Assembly: GCA_049515555.1 (NCBI GenBank)
Contig: JBEKTY010000105.1
Span: 1 to 38,859 of the forward strand
DNA from: JBEKTY01 sp049515555
Lineage (GTDB): Bacteria; Planctomycetota; Planctomycetia; Pirellulales; Thermoguttaceae
DNA: 38,859 nt
Direction: 5' to 3'
Positions 22,436-30,010 of this stretch are shown here, in pieces. The translations under genes were made by a program, and so were the position numbers. Numbering within the stretch: position 1 is the first letter of the stretch; each line of letters begins with the position of its first letter. The notes beneath the pieces are model-generated. The model saw nothing but the letters and a program-made list of their open reading frames with translations, was not told where the DNA came from and did not search any database.

Positions 22436-22648
22436 GTTGTCAGTTGTCGGTTGTCGGTTGTCAGTTGTCGGAAGAAGCGGTCAGCTATCAGCGATCAGCG
22501 GTCAGCTTCGGCTCTTGTCCCCGTGTCTCCGCGTCTCCGTGTCTCCGCGTCCCCGCGTCTCCGCGTCCCCGCGTCCTCGCGTCCCCGCGTCTCCGCGTCC
22601 CCGTGTCTCCGCGTCTTCTCCTCCCCCTCCCCCCGCCCCCCTCCCCGC
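22436..22648. repeat. Three successive tandem arrays (7-mer, 7-mer, 8-mer)
   Basis: GTTGTCG units (22436-22471), then GATCAGC units (22479-22507), then at least ten CGCGTCTC/CGCGTCCC 8-mers (22518-22620) grading into a CT run. It fills the whole 226-nt gap between two tail genes. Unit sequences are unrelated to each other. Confidence 0.85.
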
Positions 22649-22654
22649 TCGCCC

Positions 22655-23524
22655 CTAGCTGTTCGGGTACTGGAACAAGGGGCTGAAATCGAGCCGCCGG
22701 TAGAGCGTATTGCCGCTGGCGTCGACCAGGCGGTCCCACACCGGCCCGGCCGCCGACTCGGTGCGATAGGAATGGTTCCAACCGAAGGTGACCTGGGACT
22801 CGTCTTCGTCCAGGGCCTTGATGGCCTTCTCGCGGAAGACATAGGTAATCCGCCAGCCGAACTGGGGTTGCTGGAGGTCGTCCAGGCCGGTGAACTGGCG
22901 ATCGGCCTTGGCGCCGTCGAAGAGCACGGTCTCGGCCGCCGCGCCGAGGAAGGAGTCGGAATTGACCGCCCCCACGCAGGCCCGAATCGCATCCCACGGC
23001 GGATCGTTCACCCAGTGCCACGTCACGTTATGCTCGGTGATGGGGATGCGGAGCGTGGGCACAGCCTCGGGCAAGACGGGAATCGTGGCGTCCGATTCCC
23101 ACTGCAGGGCTTGGCCGGGCAGGGCCACGTATTCCCCGCCGAAATCCATGCGATAGGTCAGCAGGGTGCCCGGCGCCGCCTGCGGCAGTCGGGAATTGCG
23201 ACCGTCGCCGTACAATTCGTAATTGACGGTGATTTCGACGAACTGGCCGCTGTAGCTGTTCAAGTCGGCCGTCAGATCGTCGAACGTTCCCTGGTTGTCG
23301 GGAGTATTCTGGAACGGCTCGACCTGTACCCGGACGGCGATTACGCCCGGCTTGCCCGGATAGACCGCCTGGGCGGGGCCGCTTAACTGGCCGGTGTTCA
23401 TCAGCGCGGCCACCACCGCGTAGCGGTCCTCGAACGCCGCGAGCAACCGCCGCTGGGCTTTCATGCCCTCGATGCTGTAGGTCTCGATCGGCGAGCCGGC
23501 AAGTTCCTTGAATAGAATGGACAT
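22655..23524 (-). CDS. Phage-like structural protein, distal tail candidate (289 aa)
   Basis: The product begins MSILFKELAGSPIETYSIEG and is beta-rich with an Ig- or jelly-roll-like pattern (VIAVRVQVEPFQNTP, GQFVEITVNYELYG, LTYRMDFGGEYVALPGQALQW) ending GWNHSYRTESAAGPVWDRLV then TLYRRLDFSPLF. Its position directly after the tape-measure candidate fits a distal tail or tail-tip protein. Domain not named with confidence. Weak GGGGA upstream of the ATG. Confidence 0.6.
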   Translation of the reverse strand: MSILFKELAGSPIETYSIEGMKAQRRLLAAFEDRYAVVAALMNTGQLSGPAQAVYPGKPGVIAVRVQVEPFQNTPDNQGTFDDLTADLNSYSGQFVEITVNYELYGDGRNSRLPQAAPGTLLTYRMDFGGEYVALPGQALQWESDATIPVLPEAVPTLRIPITEHNVTWHWVNDPPWDAIRACVGAVNSDSFLGAAAETVLFDGAKADRQFTGLDDLQQPQFGWRITYVFREKAIKALDEDESQVTFGWNHSYRTESAAGPVWDRLVDASGNTLYRRLDFSPLFQYPNS

Positions 23525-23561
23525 GTTGCATCCCCGGGGGGTTATTACCTGAGCTTGTTAC

Positions 23562-23653
23562 TGTAGGCCGCACACGCCGTGTGCGGGATCATCGGCACAC
23601 GGCGTGTGCCGGCTACATTACAGTGTGTGCCGTCTACATTACGGCGCGTGCCG
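23562..23653. repeat. CACACGGCGTGTG palindromes, cluster 2
   Basis: Three partial palindromes in a row: CCGCACACGCCGTGTGCGG, CGGCACACGGCGTGTGCCG and a degraded third, joined by TACATTAC. It occupies the gap between two tail genes. Confidence 0.8.
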
Positions 23654-23681
23654 CTGGCTGTGGCGGCGGCCGGAGGCCGCA

Positions 23682-24488
23682 TTACGGTCCAAACACCGTT
23701 GTGGGATCGGCCGTTTTCTTCTCGAGGAATTGGTTGGTTTTCTTATGCTCGGCCAGTTGGTCGCGGGCGACCTTGAGCTGCTCGACTTGATTGCTGCTGG
23801 TCGCCGACTCGCCGGAAAGGCCCTGGAGCTGGCCCAGGCCGGCTGAGGGCAGCGCGGAGGCCGTCCACGGCGGCAGAGCGGGTACGGATGGCGGCCATGG
23901 CAGGCCTTCCGTTTCCAAAGCCGGCGCCGTTGCCGGCGGTGCGCCGGCCGTCAACTGCCCAGCCAGGGCCGGCGCGGCGGCTTCGTCTGGCGGCGAGTCG
24001 GGCCATGGCGGGCCGCCTGGAAGCCCGGCCGCGGTTGCCGCCGGCCGCTGAGCGTCGTCCCCCGCCGCGGTTTCGCCGGTTGCCGAAGTGGCTTGCCCGG
24101 AGGGGGGCAGGCCAAAAGCGGCCAAGCCGGCGGGGGCCGGGTCGGCAGTAGCCGGGCTGGCCGGGGCCGTATCGTTCGCTCTACCTTCCGTCGCTGCCTT
24201 TCCGCCATCGGTCGCCGCTGCCGCGCTGGCCGCCGAAGCAGCCAGACGAGCAGCGACCAGGCCGGCAGCGGCCTGCGGGCCGCCCTCGGCCGTCGGGCTT
24301 GCAGCTTCCGCCTTGGTCTGGGCCCCGGGCGGCGGCGCCGCGTGCGCCGAAACAGCGGCCTCGATCCGCTGGGCAAGGGCCTCGAGCGTGGCCACGATTC
24401 GATCCACGTTTTGCGTCAATTGGGCCAGGGAAGCGTCCAGCCCGCGCCCGGCCGAGGAGGGGCGCGGATTGTCACGGCGAGCCGACAT
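23682..24488 (-). CDS. Short tape-measure candidate, Ala/Pro-rich (268 aa)
   Basis: The protein has an N-terminal coiled coil (LDASLAQLTQNVDRIVATLE), a long Ala/Pro/Gly-rich middle and a C-terminal coiled coil (NQVEQLKVARDQLAEHKKTN). By position, after the tail tube and tail chaperone and before distal tail proteins, it fits the tape-measure slot, but phage tape measures usually exceed 600 residues. A short one implies a short tail. Alternatively it is a linker protein and the real tape measure has been lost. Its ATG lies 17 nt inside the chaperone gene. Confidence 0.5.
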   Translation of the reverse strand: MSARRDNPRPSSAGRGLDASLAQLTQNVDRIVATLEALAQRIEAAVSAHAAPPPGAQTKAEAASPTAEGGPQAAAGLVAARLAASAASAAAATDGGKAATEGRANDTAPASPATADPAPAGLAAFGLPPSGQATSATGETAAGDDAQRPAATAAGLPGGPPWPDSPPDEAAAPALAGQLTAGAPPATAPALETEGLPWPPSVPALPPWTASALPSAGLGQLQGLSGESATSSNQVEQLKVARDQLAEHKKTNQFLEKKTADPTTVFGP

Positions 24489-25167
24489 GTTCCAGTTCCT
24501 CCATCATGGTTTGAATCCAGCGCTGGCGATCGGCCTGCCGCTGGCGGCACAGGGCGACGCCCTCTGCCAACGGCACGTGCCGGCGCGAGGCGGAGTCGCA
24601 AGCTTTGCCGAGGTAGATGCACATTTGCGCGATCGTCAGGCGGCCGATTTCGTCGGGGGTCCATCCGAAGGCCCGGCTCAACTCCGCCGCCCAGCGATAC
24701 CAGGGGATGACCTCCTCGGCAGGCTGTGGCTGGCGCGCGGCGTCTGGCGACGGCCAGCCGCAGCAGCGCTCCATTCGCCGGCCGAGCCCCACCCGCTGCT
24801 CTGCGCCGAGCGACCGCAGCAGATCGGCGGCGGCCTCCAGCGTCATCTGGGGCTGGTCCTTGCGGGCCATGAGCCAGAAGCGATAGCAGAACCCTTCGGC
24901 GGTTTGCCACCATTGGTCGAGGTCGGCCGGGCCGACGCGCCGCTCAGCCGCCGCCTGATCCAATGCGCGGCCCAGCGCCGCTTGCCGTTCCGGCGGCGTT
25001 CGCCCGGCGAGCCTGGCCGGCAGGCCGGCCAGCGGATCGGGCCGGCCGGCAAGGATCCGGTTCTCGATCTCGCCGTAGTCGGCCAGCGTCAGCGGCGTCA
25101 GGCGGTAGGTCCGCCCGCCGATGGCGATCGTGTGCGCCGAGGCGGTCAATTGGCCGAGGCCGTCCAT
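24472..25167 (-). CDS. Phage tail assembly chaperone-like protein (231 aa)
   Basis: ATG at 25167 starts MDGLGQLTASAHTIAIGGRTYRLTPLTLADYGEIE, the typical beginning of tail chaperones (a short beta segment binding the tube protein, then helices). The rest is helical with EVIPWYRWAAELSRAFGWTPDEIGRLTIAQMCIYL, another common element in this slot. It sits between tail tube and tape-measure candidate. The 3' overlap with the next gene is a simple start overlap; no slippery heptamer is seen. Confidence 0.65.
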   Translation of the reverse strand: MDGLGQLTASAHTIAIGGRTYRLTPLTLADYGEIENRILAGRPDPLAGLPARLAGRTPPERQAALGRALDQAAAERRVGPADLDQWWQTAEGFCYRFWLMARKDQPQMTLEAAADLLRSLGAEQRVGLGRRMERCCGWPSPDAARQPQPAEEVIPWYRWAAELSRAFGWTPDEIGRLTIAQMCIYLGKACDSASRRHVPLAEGVALCRQRQADRQRWIQTMMEELEHVGSP

Positions 25168-25170
25168 AGT

Positions 25171-25245
25171 GGGATTTAGGGATTTAGGGATTTGGGGAAG
25201 CAGTGAGCAGTGAGCAGTCACCCGCCAGAATCTCAAATCTCAAAG
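25171..25245. repeat. GGGATTTA octamer and GCAGTGA heptamer arrays
   Basis: GGGATTTA x3 (25171-25195), then GCAGTGA x3 (25199-25219), then TCTCAAA x2 (25231-25245). It fills the gap between tail tube and chaperone genes. Confidence 0.8.
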
Positions 25246-25252
25246 CTCATAG

Positions 25253-25645
25253 CTACTGGCCCGTGACGCCGTGCCGGACCACGGCGCCGTTGCCGGAGAA
25301 GTCGAGCACGTAAGCGATGATCTGGCCCTTGTTGATATCGACCTCGACGCTGATCTTGTCGATGATCGCGGGGACCTCGTAGTAGTTGTCGCCGCTGGCG
25401 TCGAGGTGCAGGTTCAGCGTGGCCGTTTGGCCTTCTTCGATGGGGCACTGCTGCGTGTCGGTGGCCTTGATCTCGAACGAGCCGGAGGCGTCGCGGACGC
25501 CGGCGGCCCGCTTCTTCCAACCGCCCGTGTCGTTGGCGGCGTAGTCCGGGTTGTTGCTGGTCGCGACGAGCTTCCAGTCCGACACGGGCGTGATTTCGCT
25601 CGTGCCGAGGTACAGCGTTCCGTCTTTTCCGCTCAAGACAGCCAT
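25253..25645 (-). CDS. Phage tail tube-like protein (130 aa)
   Basis: The small beta-rich protein begins MAVLSGKDGTLYLGTSEITPVSDWKL and contains GWKKRAAGVRDASGSFEIKATDTQQ, EEGQTATLNLHLDASGDNYYEVPAIID and a C-terminal VDINKGQIIAYVLDFSGNGAVVRHG. This is the pattern of tail tube proteins (ligand-free beta-sandwich with repeated F-x-I/V strands). AAGGA precedes the ATG by ~8 nt. It follows the tail terminator genes and precedes the chaperone, exactly the expected slot. Confidence 0.7.
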   Translation of the reverse strand: MAVLSGKDGTLYLGTSEITPVSDWKLVATSNNPDYAANDTGGWKKRAAGVRDASGSFEIKATDTQQCPIEEGQTATLNLHLDASGDNYYEVPAIIDKISVEVDINKGQIIAYVLDFSGNGAVVRHGVTGQ

Positions 25646-25680
25646 GGGATTATCCTTTCTTGCTTTGTTAAGGCCCCCGT

Positions 25681-25742
25681 TGTAGCCGGCACACGCCGTG
25701 TGCCGTCCGCACGTTACGGCACACGGCGTGTGCCGACTACAT
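25681..25742. repeat. CACACGGCGTGTG palindromes, cluster 3
   Basis: TGTAGCCGGCACACGCCGTG.. and ..GGCACACGGCGTGTGCCGACTACA form two facing palindromes, similar to 12869 and 23562. It lies between two structural genes. Confidence 0.85.
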
Positions 25743-25775
25743 TGGAACTGACCAAGTGATTTACTGAGCGCCCGT

Positions 25776-26294
25776 CTAGTCCGCGCCGCTGGAGCCGGAG
25801 CCGGTGGCGTTGAGCGTTCCCACCAGGGCCAGCGAGTAAGTGACGTTGCCGCCGACGGCCGCCAGCTTCAGGAGCTTGTGCGAATCGTCGACGGGCCAGC
25901 CGTCCTGCCGGTTGACCAGCAGCACTGCGCCGTCGGGCGGCACCACGAGCGAATCGCCGTCGGCGCCGAAGGGGGCCGACCACTCGGCCTGGCCGGCCCC
26001 GCCCACGGCCAGGCGACCCGTGGAACTGCCGTCGTTGAGCAGCAACAGCCCCTTGACGCGAACCAGGGTGGTGGTGTGATCGGCGCCGAGCATCTCGCGA
26101 TGCAGTGCCGTCAGGTCGAGCGTGTCGGCCGCACCGCTGTCGAGCGTCTGTTGATCGGCGTGCCAGCCGGCCTCGGCCTGGCCGCTGCCGCAGCCCTCCT
26201 GCAACTGCTTAGTGTAATCCAGCCGGGCGGTGTCCAGCGCGCCCTGGTTCCAGTTCCAGCCGATGGAAGCCCTCAGTTCCGCTTTGAACGTCAT
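25776..26294 (-). CDS. Phage-like structural protein (172 aa)
   Basis: The ATG at 26294 overlaps the previous stop as ATGA and has AAGGAG upstream. The product starts MTFKAELRASIGWNWNQGAL and has LDLTALHREMLGADHTTTLVRVKGLLLLNDGSS, a beta-rich middle (SLVVPPDGAVLLVNRQDGW) and a Ser/Gly end. Position between tail terminator and tail tube suggests a tail or neck component. I cannot name the family. Confidence 0.65.
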   Translation of the reverse strand: MTFKAELRASIGWNWNQGALDTARLDYTKQLQEGCGSGQAEAGWHADQQTLDSGAADTLDLTALHREMLGADHTTTLVRVKGLLLLNDGSSTGRLAVGGAGQAEWSAPFGADGDSLVVPPDGAVLLVNRQDGWPVDDSHKLLKLAAVGGNVTYSLALVGTLNATGSGSSGAD

Positions 26295-26704
26295 GCGATT
26301 TTCTCCTTGAAGATATGGACCATGCACACGAAATCGATATTCATTTGCCACACGCCGTCGTCCTGTTGCCGCTGGCCGCCGCCCGTTCGCCGCATCTCGA
26401 TCACGCGCTGGCCGTCGTCCAGGTCGAAATCCGTGCGATCGAAGGCGGCGTCGATTTGCTCGACGATGGCTGCCGCCGCATCGTAGTTGCCGTGGAAGAC
26501 TTGGAACCGCAGGCCGATCAAGCGGACGGTCGAGCCGTCGTTGCAGGCGGCCAGCGGCCGATCGCTCTGGAGGCTGACGACGGCCCGGGGCAGGCCGGGA
26601 TCGGGGCTGAGGCCCGTCGCGAGCCGCCCGCCCGGCAGCAGGGCGCACAGCGGCTCCACGGCCGACCAGCGGCAATGGATGGCCTGCATCAGGCTCAAGG
26701 CCAT
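26291..26704 (-). CDS. Tail terminator/minor capsid-like protein (137 aa)
   Basis: The ATG at 26704 lies 10 nt inside the upstream gene's end. MALSLMQAIHCRWSAVEPLCAL, then LPRAVVSLQSDRPLAACNDGSTVRLIGLRFQVFHGNYDAAAAIVEQIDAAFD and a final DGVWQMNIDFVCMV match the layout of tail completion proteins (DUF3168-like): two helices, beta strands, a helix with IV..ID.AF. It would close the tail on the head side. Overlaps on both ends show tight coupling. Confidence 0.6.
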   Translation of the reverse strand: MALSLMQAIHCRWSAVEPLCALLPGGRLATGLSPDPGLPRAVVSLQSDRPLAACNDGSTVRLIGLRFQVFHGNYDAAAAIVEQIDAAFDRTDFDLDDGQRVIEMRRTGGGQRQQDDGVWQMNIDFVCMVHIFKEKIA

Positions 26705-27357
26705 GGCGTCACCTCCGCCTCGATGCTCTCCAGCTCGCCGATCAGCTCGGCGGCGGTGGTGCCGAGAACCTTGTAGATCGTTCCGTCCGGACCCTGAATG
26801 CGGTGCGTGTGGTCGAGCTTTAGCGTCTGCTCCACGAAGATCCGGTAGCGGGTGACGGTCTGCCATGCCGCGTGCAGAACATCGGACTGCGAGGCGACCG
26901 GCTGAATGCGGGCCCGGATTCCCGTAAGCCACACCTGCCAGGCGGGCACGGCGGCGCCACCCGTTCCCGGGGTGTAGACGGCCTGTAGGACGGTGATCGT
27001 GTCGTCCAGGGCGTAGACCACGGCCAGGCTCCGCGCGGCGCACCGCCAGCGGGAGCCCAAGGCGGTGCCGGCCACGTCCAACACGGTCCAGCGACGGCCC
27101 TCGGCGTCGCACAGCACGTCGCCCAGCCGTGGGGCGGCGGGCAGCTCGGCGACCGGCAGGTGCCAGGTGACGTCGCTGGCCGTGTAGCGCCCGTCGGAAG
27201 CGGCCGCCTCGCGGGTCGTGACCGCCCGCCGCAAGGCGTGCGCAATCACCCTGCCCGGCGCGGCGGGGCTGCTGCCGCGCCGACGTATAATCACCGGCTC
27301 CAGGCCGTCGGCGACTTGTGCCAGGTCGGAAACAAGGTCCGGCGAGGGAGTCTTCAT
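26695..27357 (-). CDS. Phage head closure/head-tail connector-like protein (220 aa)
   Basis: The region WTVLDVAGTALGSRWRCAARSLAVVYALDDTITVLQAVY and the C-terminal VTRYRIFVEQTLKLDHTHRIQGPDGTIYKVLGTTA resemble head-closure proteins, where a beta-barrel carries the IxxxDGxxYxVxG signature. The first ~40 residues are basic (IIRRRGSSPAAPGRV). The gene starts right at the stop of the 70-aa gene. Cytoplasmic assembly role inferred. Confidence 0.6.
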   Translation of the reverse strand: MKTPSPDLVSDLAQVADGLEPVIIRRRGSSPAAPGRVIAHALRRAVTTREAAASDGRYTASDVTWHLPVAELPAAPRLGDVLCDAEGRRWTVLDVAGTALGSRWRCAARSLAVVYALDDTITVLQAVYTPGTGGAAVPAWQVWLTGIRARIQPVASQSDVLHAAWQTVTRYRIFVEQTLKLDHTHRIQGPDGTIYKVLGTTAAELIGELESIEAEVTPWP

Positions 27358-27570
27358 CTAGGTGTACCCCCGCGATTGCACTTCCACCGGTGCGGCGGCG
27401 GCGATCTGCCGCTCGCACCACTCGACCGTCTGCTGCAACTGGGCCAGGTACTCCGCCCAGGCAACCTGTTGCCCGTCGATCTTGTAGGTCGGCTTGGGCT
27501 GGGCCGTGATTTCGGCCACCAGCGCCAGCGTCTGGGCCTTGATTCTGTGCAGTTGTTCCAAGTGGCTCAT
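27358..27570 (-). CDS. Small phage head-tail joining protein (70 aa)
   Basis: MSHLEQLHRIKAQTLALVAE, then KPTYKIDGQQVAWAEYLAQLQQTVEWCERQI and the end EVQSRGYT match a common small virion-assembly family with the pattern TY.IDG..V.W..YL......I..L. ending in a Thr-rich tail. The ATG at 27570 is chosen over a longer frame. The gene sits before the head closure gene, the usual place. Confidence 0.65.
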   Translation of the reverse strand: MSHLEQLHRIKAQTLALVAEITAQPKPTYKIDGQQVAWAEYLAQLQQTVEWCERQIAAAAPVEVQSRGYT

Positions 27571-27584
27571 GGGAGTTAGGAGTC

Positions 27585-29291
27585 TCAAATCACGTTAATG
27601 CGGAATCTCACGAGCACGATTTGCCCGGCCGCCGGGGTCAGCCGGTACTCGACCAGATAGCGGCAGCCGGCCACGGGGAAGGCGGACTGCCGGGAGACGT
27701 CCGGCGTGTGGCGGAAGTTGTACGCGGCCGCGTCCTGGTCGGTCTGAAGGGCGTCGAAGATCACCTCCGCGGCCGCCAACGGCAGCGCGGAGAACCCGGG
27801 GACCGGCGCTCGGCAGTCCGGGTCCTGGTCGTCGAGCAGGTACACCGAGTAGGCGATCGTTTGCACGTCGGCCTGCTGGATGTCGCGGCCCCGGTAGGAA
27901 ACGTGAGCCGCCAGGGGCCGCGTGCCGCCGCGGAACACCGTGCTGTAAATGTCTGCGTCGGCCTGGGCCACGGCGGGGGCCCCCGCCGCCGGGCCGCCGG
28001 TGAGCGTGCGTTGGGGGTTCGACCACACGGCCGCCGGCAGCGCGGCCACCGCACCGGCCGCGGTGCCGGCCGCGGTTTCCGCACCGGCGGCTGACGCCGC
28101 GGCGCTGTCGGCGCTGGTCTTGGCCTCCGCGGCTGCGGTGGCTGCACTGCCGGCGCTGGTGGCCACGCCGGCCAGGGCGGCAGCCGTGGCCAGGTGGTTG
28201 CCGGCGTCGTCCACTGCGCGGACGTTGCCGCTGGGGTCAACGGCGGGCTGGTGCGCCGGCAGATTCGCCAACCGCGGGTCGCCCAGGGCCGTCAGGCCGG
28301 CCCCGCCCGCGCCGATCTGCTGGTAGACCTCGTCCGTGTAGCGGTCCACGCGGAAGTAGTATTCGCGGGCGTATGCCACGAAGCTGCTGAGCGTGCTGCT
28401 GTAGGGCTGCCAAAAGCACCACACATCGCCGCTGTCACCCGGCACCCAGGGGCTGTTGCAGGGGAAGTCGAAGGTGTACTGCCCAGGCGATGAAATCCAC
28501 GTCAGCGTGATGGGCGTGTTGACATCCGGCGTGCCGTTGCGAAACACGATCACCAGCGGGATCACCGGCGGATCGACCATTTGCCCCGGCGGGCTGGTCG
28601 TAAGGTCCGACGCAAACAACTGCCGGACGCCCACCGTGTGCGTCGCGGATATGTCGGGCAGGTCGGTCTGAGAGAGGATCTCGATCGTCGCGCCCGGGAT
28701 CGAGACGGATGTCTGGTAATGCGTGTTCTTAAGCGTGATGCTGACCGGCGGTGAAGCTGGGTTGAAAATGACCGGATAGCCGCGGGAGTTGGACAGCGAC
28801 ACAATTACTGATGCGTCGGCGGGCACCAGCTCCCAGCCGTCGATGAGCGTGCAGCCGCCGGCCAGAGCTATGGTCACACCCGAGGAGATCTGGGTTACTC
28901 CGTTGCCGAGGTCCCAGATGCCTTTGACCAGGACGTTTCCGTTGCACTGGCAGTTGCAGTCGACCTCGGCCGCGCCCACTGGAAACAAGGCCAAACAGCC
29001 AGTCGTCTCGATCGTGGTCTGGCTCGCACTCCCGGAATCGTTCAGGGTAACGCTGACATGCACGTGGCCGGCGGACTGGGTGAGAATGCCTGCGACATCC
29101 AGGTTGCCCAGCAGCGAAACGTATCCGCCGCCGTGGATCGTGCCGAAGGACACGACGTCACCGGCCGCGATGGTGATGTCATCGCTGTTGTTGCCGTCGC
29201 CGTCGAAGGTCGGCGCGACGCCTCCGACCCAAATCGAGCCGCTCTCCCAGGCGACGGCGCCCTGGTTGCCCTTGGTCGTGAAAGAAGTCAT
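27585..29291 (-). CDS. Large beta-rich virion protein, spike/fibre-like (568 aa)
   Basis: Residues ~1-330 form repeated short strands (GDVVSFGTIHGGGYVSLLGNLDVAGILTQSAGHVHVSV, VTIALAGGCTLIDGWELVPADASV), as in beta-helix or spike proteins. Residues ~365-425 are an Ala/Thr/Ser helical stalk (AATAAAEAKTSADSAAASAAGAETAA) followed by AVWSNPQRTLTGG, a motif common in phage fibres. A C-terminal ~110-residue domain (IAYSVYLLDDQDPDC, QDAAAYNFRHTP) is conserved-looking. Location among head-connector genes is unusual for a tail fibre, so a head fibre or spike is possible. Confidence 0.6.
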   Translation of the reverse strand: MTSFTTKGNQGAVAWESGSIWVGGVAPTFDGDGNNSDDITIAAGDVVSFGTIHGGGYVSLLGNLDVAGILTQSAGHVHVSVTLNDSGSASQTTIETTGCLALFPVGAAEVDCNCQCNGNVLVKGIWDLGNGVTQISSGVTIALAGGCTLIDGWELVPADASVIVSLSNSRGYPVIFNPASPPVSITLKNTHYQTSVSIPGATIEILSQTDLPDISATHTVGVRQLFASDLTTSPPGQMVDPPVIPLVIVFRNGTPDVNTPITLTWISSPGQYTFDFPCNSPWVPGDSGDVWCFWQPYSSTLSSFVAYAREYYFRVDRYTDEVYQQIGAGGAGLTALGDPRLANLPAHQPAVDPSGNVRAVDDAGNHLATAAALAGVATSAGSAATAAAEAKTSADSAAASAAGAETAAGTAAGAVAALPAAVWSNPQRTLTGGPAAGAPAVAQADADIYSTVFRGGTRPLAAHVSYRGRDIQQADVQTIAYSVYLLDDQDPDCRAPVPGFSALPLAAAEVIFDALQTDQDAAAYNFRHTPDVSRQSAFPVAGCRYLVEYRLTPAAGQIVLVRFRINVI

Positions 29292-29300
29292 GGTGCGATC

Positions 29301-29391
29301 GAGGGGTTAAGGGGTTGAGGGGTTAAGGGGTTAAGGGACTGAGGGGCGGGGCTTTTCCCTTATCCCCTTATCCCCTAATCCCTCATCCCCT
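29301..29391. repeat. GGGGTTAA octamer array with inverted partner
   Basis: AGGGGTTA/GGGGTTGA units (29301-29345) and inverted CCCCTTAT units (29356-29391) around GCGGGGC; period 8. A TTTTT follows the right arm on the plus strand. Confidence 0.85.
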
Positions 29392-29402
29392 TTTTCTGCC
29401 TA

Positions 29403-29861
29403 CTACGGCGTGGCGTGCTCCCGGGCCTGGGCCACCTGCCACACGTTGACAAGGCCAAAGCCGTTCTGGCGGGCCCAGCTCGTCTGGAGCGTAGCATAGG
29501 CCGCGATCTTGCCCGGTACCGCGGTCAGGGCGGTACTGCCCTGGCAGAGTTGGTTGACCATGCTCTGCAACACGGCGCTTCCGAAATCCAGGCCGCCGCC
29601 GTTGCCGGCCTCGTCGCCGGGCAGGGCCAGCATGGCGATCATGTCGGTCAAGAGCGCACTTGCCGAAGCGGCCGCGTTCAGCGCGGCCCGCAGGGCGTTA
29701 TATTCGGCCGCGGTCAAGAGGTTGGCCAACGTGCGAAAGCTGCCGAAGCAGGAGCAGGGCTGGGCGCTGGGGGCATTGAGCACCGCCATGGCCTGGGCGT
29801 CGGTCATCGTCGAATACTGCGGCTTGGCCAGCTCGGCTTGAAGTGCGGCAAGATTGTTCAT
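29403..29861 (-). CDS. Phage-like structural protein after the major capsid (152 aa)
   Basis: ATG at 29861 with GGGGAG 7 nt upstream. MNNLAALQAELAKPQYSTMTDAQAMAVLNAP is a well-known beginning (L..EL..P.Y..M.....A..LN) of small proteins placed behind capsid genes in many siphophages. CSCF and further helices follow. Probably part of the connector; family name unknown to me. Confidence 0.65.
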   Translation of the reverse strand: MNNLAALQAELAKPQYSTMTDAQAMAVLNAPSAQPCSCFGSFRTLANLLTAAEYNALRAALNAAASASALLTDMIAMLALPGDEAGNGGGLDFGSAVLQSMVNQLCQGSTALTAVPGKIAAYATLQTSWARQNGFGLVNVWQVAQAREHATP

Positions 29862-29883
29862 TTCGTTGCTCCCCAATGGGTCG

Positions 29884-29989
29884 TATGGGACCTATAGGCC
29901 CTATACGACCTATGCGCCTGTACGTGATTTCTGCGTTCGGTCACCGGGCGAGTGGCACGCCCGCGCAAGCCTGGGCATGCCACTCGCCG
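29884..29989. repeat. 9-nt tandem array and a GTGGCA palindrome
   Basis: CTATGGGAC/CTATAGGCC/CTATACGAC 9-mers (29884-29915), then arms GGCGAGTGGCA (29947-29957) and TGCCACTCGCC (29979-29989), with inner GCCC/GGGC, forming a long hairpin. It fills the 149-nt gap between capsid and the following gene. Confidence 0.75.
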
Positions 29990-30010
29990 CCAGCGCCCGC
30001 TGCGCCGGGC

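Noticed and set aside
24472..24488. Programmed frameshift between tail chaperone and the next gene
   Set aside because: The 17-nt overlap contains an ordinary ATG start and no slippery heptamer such as an XXXYYYZ run.
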